A program made the translations under genes and the position numbers. A stretch of DNA of 64,000 bases, taken from Methanobacterium_B sp963703015. GTDB taxonomy: Archaea; Methanobacteriota; Methanobacteria; Methanobacteriales; Methanobacteriaceae. Location of the stretch: positions 1,240,001 through 1,304,000 of the forward strand of contig OY969779.1 in assembly GCA_963703015.1 (NCBI GenBank), given 5' to 3'. Every line of letters starts with the position of its first letter. Position 1 is the first letter of the stretch. The notes under the pieces are model-generated. The model had not been told where the DNA came from. It worked only from the letters and a program-made list of their open reading frames with translations, and made no database searches. Positions 63,890-64,000 of the stretch are shown here, piece after piece.

Positions 63890-64000
63890 TGTCTTAACCT
63901 AACTAATTTATAAAAACTTAATATGGCCTGTTAATAGGTTGGAGTTAATATTATTTGAATTGAAACATATCAATATCAGGGGTTGTAATCCAAAATTTGG

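Overview
The window is archaeal and fits a mesophilic Methanobacteriales genome, most likely Methanobacterium or a close relative. The evidence is a set of methanogen or archaeal genes: the F430 enzyme CfbD, a coenzyme F390 synthetase-like ligase, thiol:fumarate reductase subunit A, the SepRS enzyme for cysteinyl-tRNA, CTP-dependent riboflavin kinase, the phosphomevalonate dehydratase small subunit, an MthK-type potassium channel, archaeal LeuRS and TruD, and DadD. The DNA is A+T-rich. Shine-Dalgarno sequences of the GGAGGTGATC type precede many genes, and several genes use TTG or GTG starts.

Left chromosomal part (1-20.6 kb): the end of a membrane protein, the aconitase-X small subunit, four tandem DUF5518-type membrane proteins on the minus strand, an amidohydrolase, a copper ATPase with a 48-residue YHS-domain protein, TruD, an F390 synthetase-like ligase, DadD with a HAD hydrolase, HisG with an FAH-family enzyme, LeuRS, NadE with CutA, a Get3/ArsA ATPase, a cupin, a UPF0305 protein that appears to start at ATT, and CbiE.

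Integrated element (about 20,654-36,644): a 25-bp imperfect direct repeat (22 of 25 identical, with an 11-bp perfect core) flanks a more A+T-rich island of about 16 kb. Just inside the left repeat is a tyrosine recombinase. The island then carries a winged-helix-like protein, a PrimPol-helicase replication protein, a CxxC/HxxxH putative DNA-binding protein, small membrane proteins, a ribbon-helix-helix repressor beside a decayed copy of itself, and a block of likely defence cargo. That block holds a one-polypeptide type IIG restriction-modification enzyme, a DUF4365-like nuclease overlapping an unknown partner, and a divergent two-gene operon pairing a Panacea-like (DUF4065-like) protein with a PIN-domain protein. 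I see no conjugation or virion genes. The last operon and the DUF4365-like pair are the best candidates for an undescribed system.

Right chromosomal part (36.6-64 kb): an archaeal YchF/OBG GTPase whose core promoter lies in the right repeat, two MFS transporters, a VOC protein, a small orphan family protein, a fifth DUF5518-type protein, a lone CbiQ, a DUF998 protein, a flavoprotein, an MthK-like channel that seems to have lost two of three primary calcium ligands, SfsA, CfbD, a nucleotidyltransferase-cupin fusion, HisH, a HypE-like protein, a PAP2-like protein, tRNA-Arg(GCG), TfrA with a hairpin plus U-tract terminator, SepRS, RibK-RibB, a domain-permuted CobB-like protein, a third MFS transporter, GatA and a DUF1624 acyltransferase-like protein. 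Cofactor synthesis (F430, cobamide, flavin, histidine, NAD) and translation dominate these parts. All calls rest on reading the sequence and on family knowledge; no database search was run.
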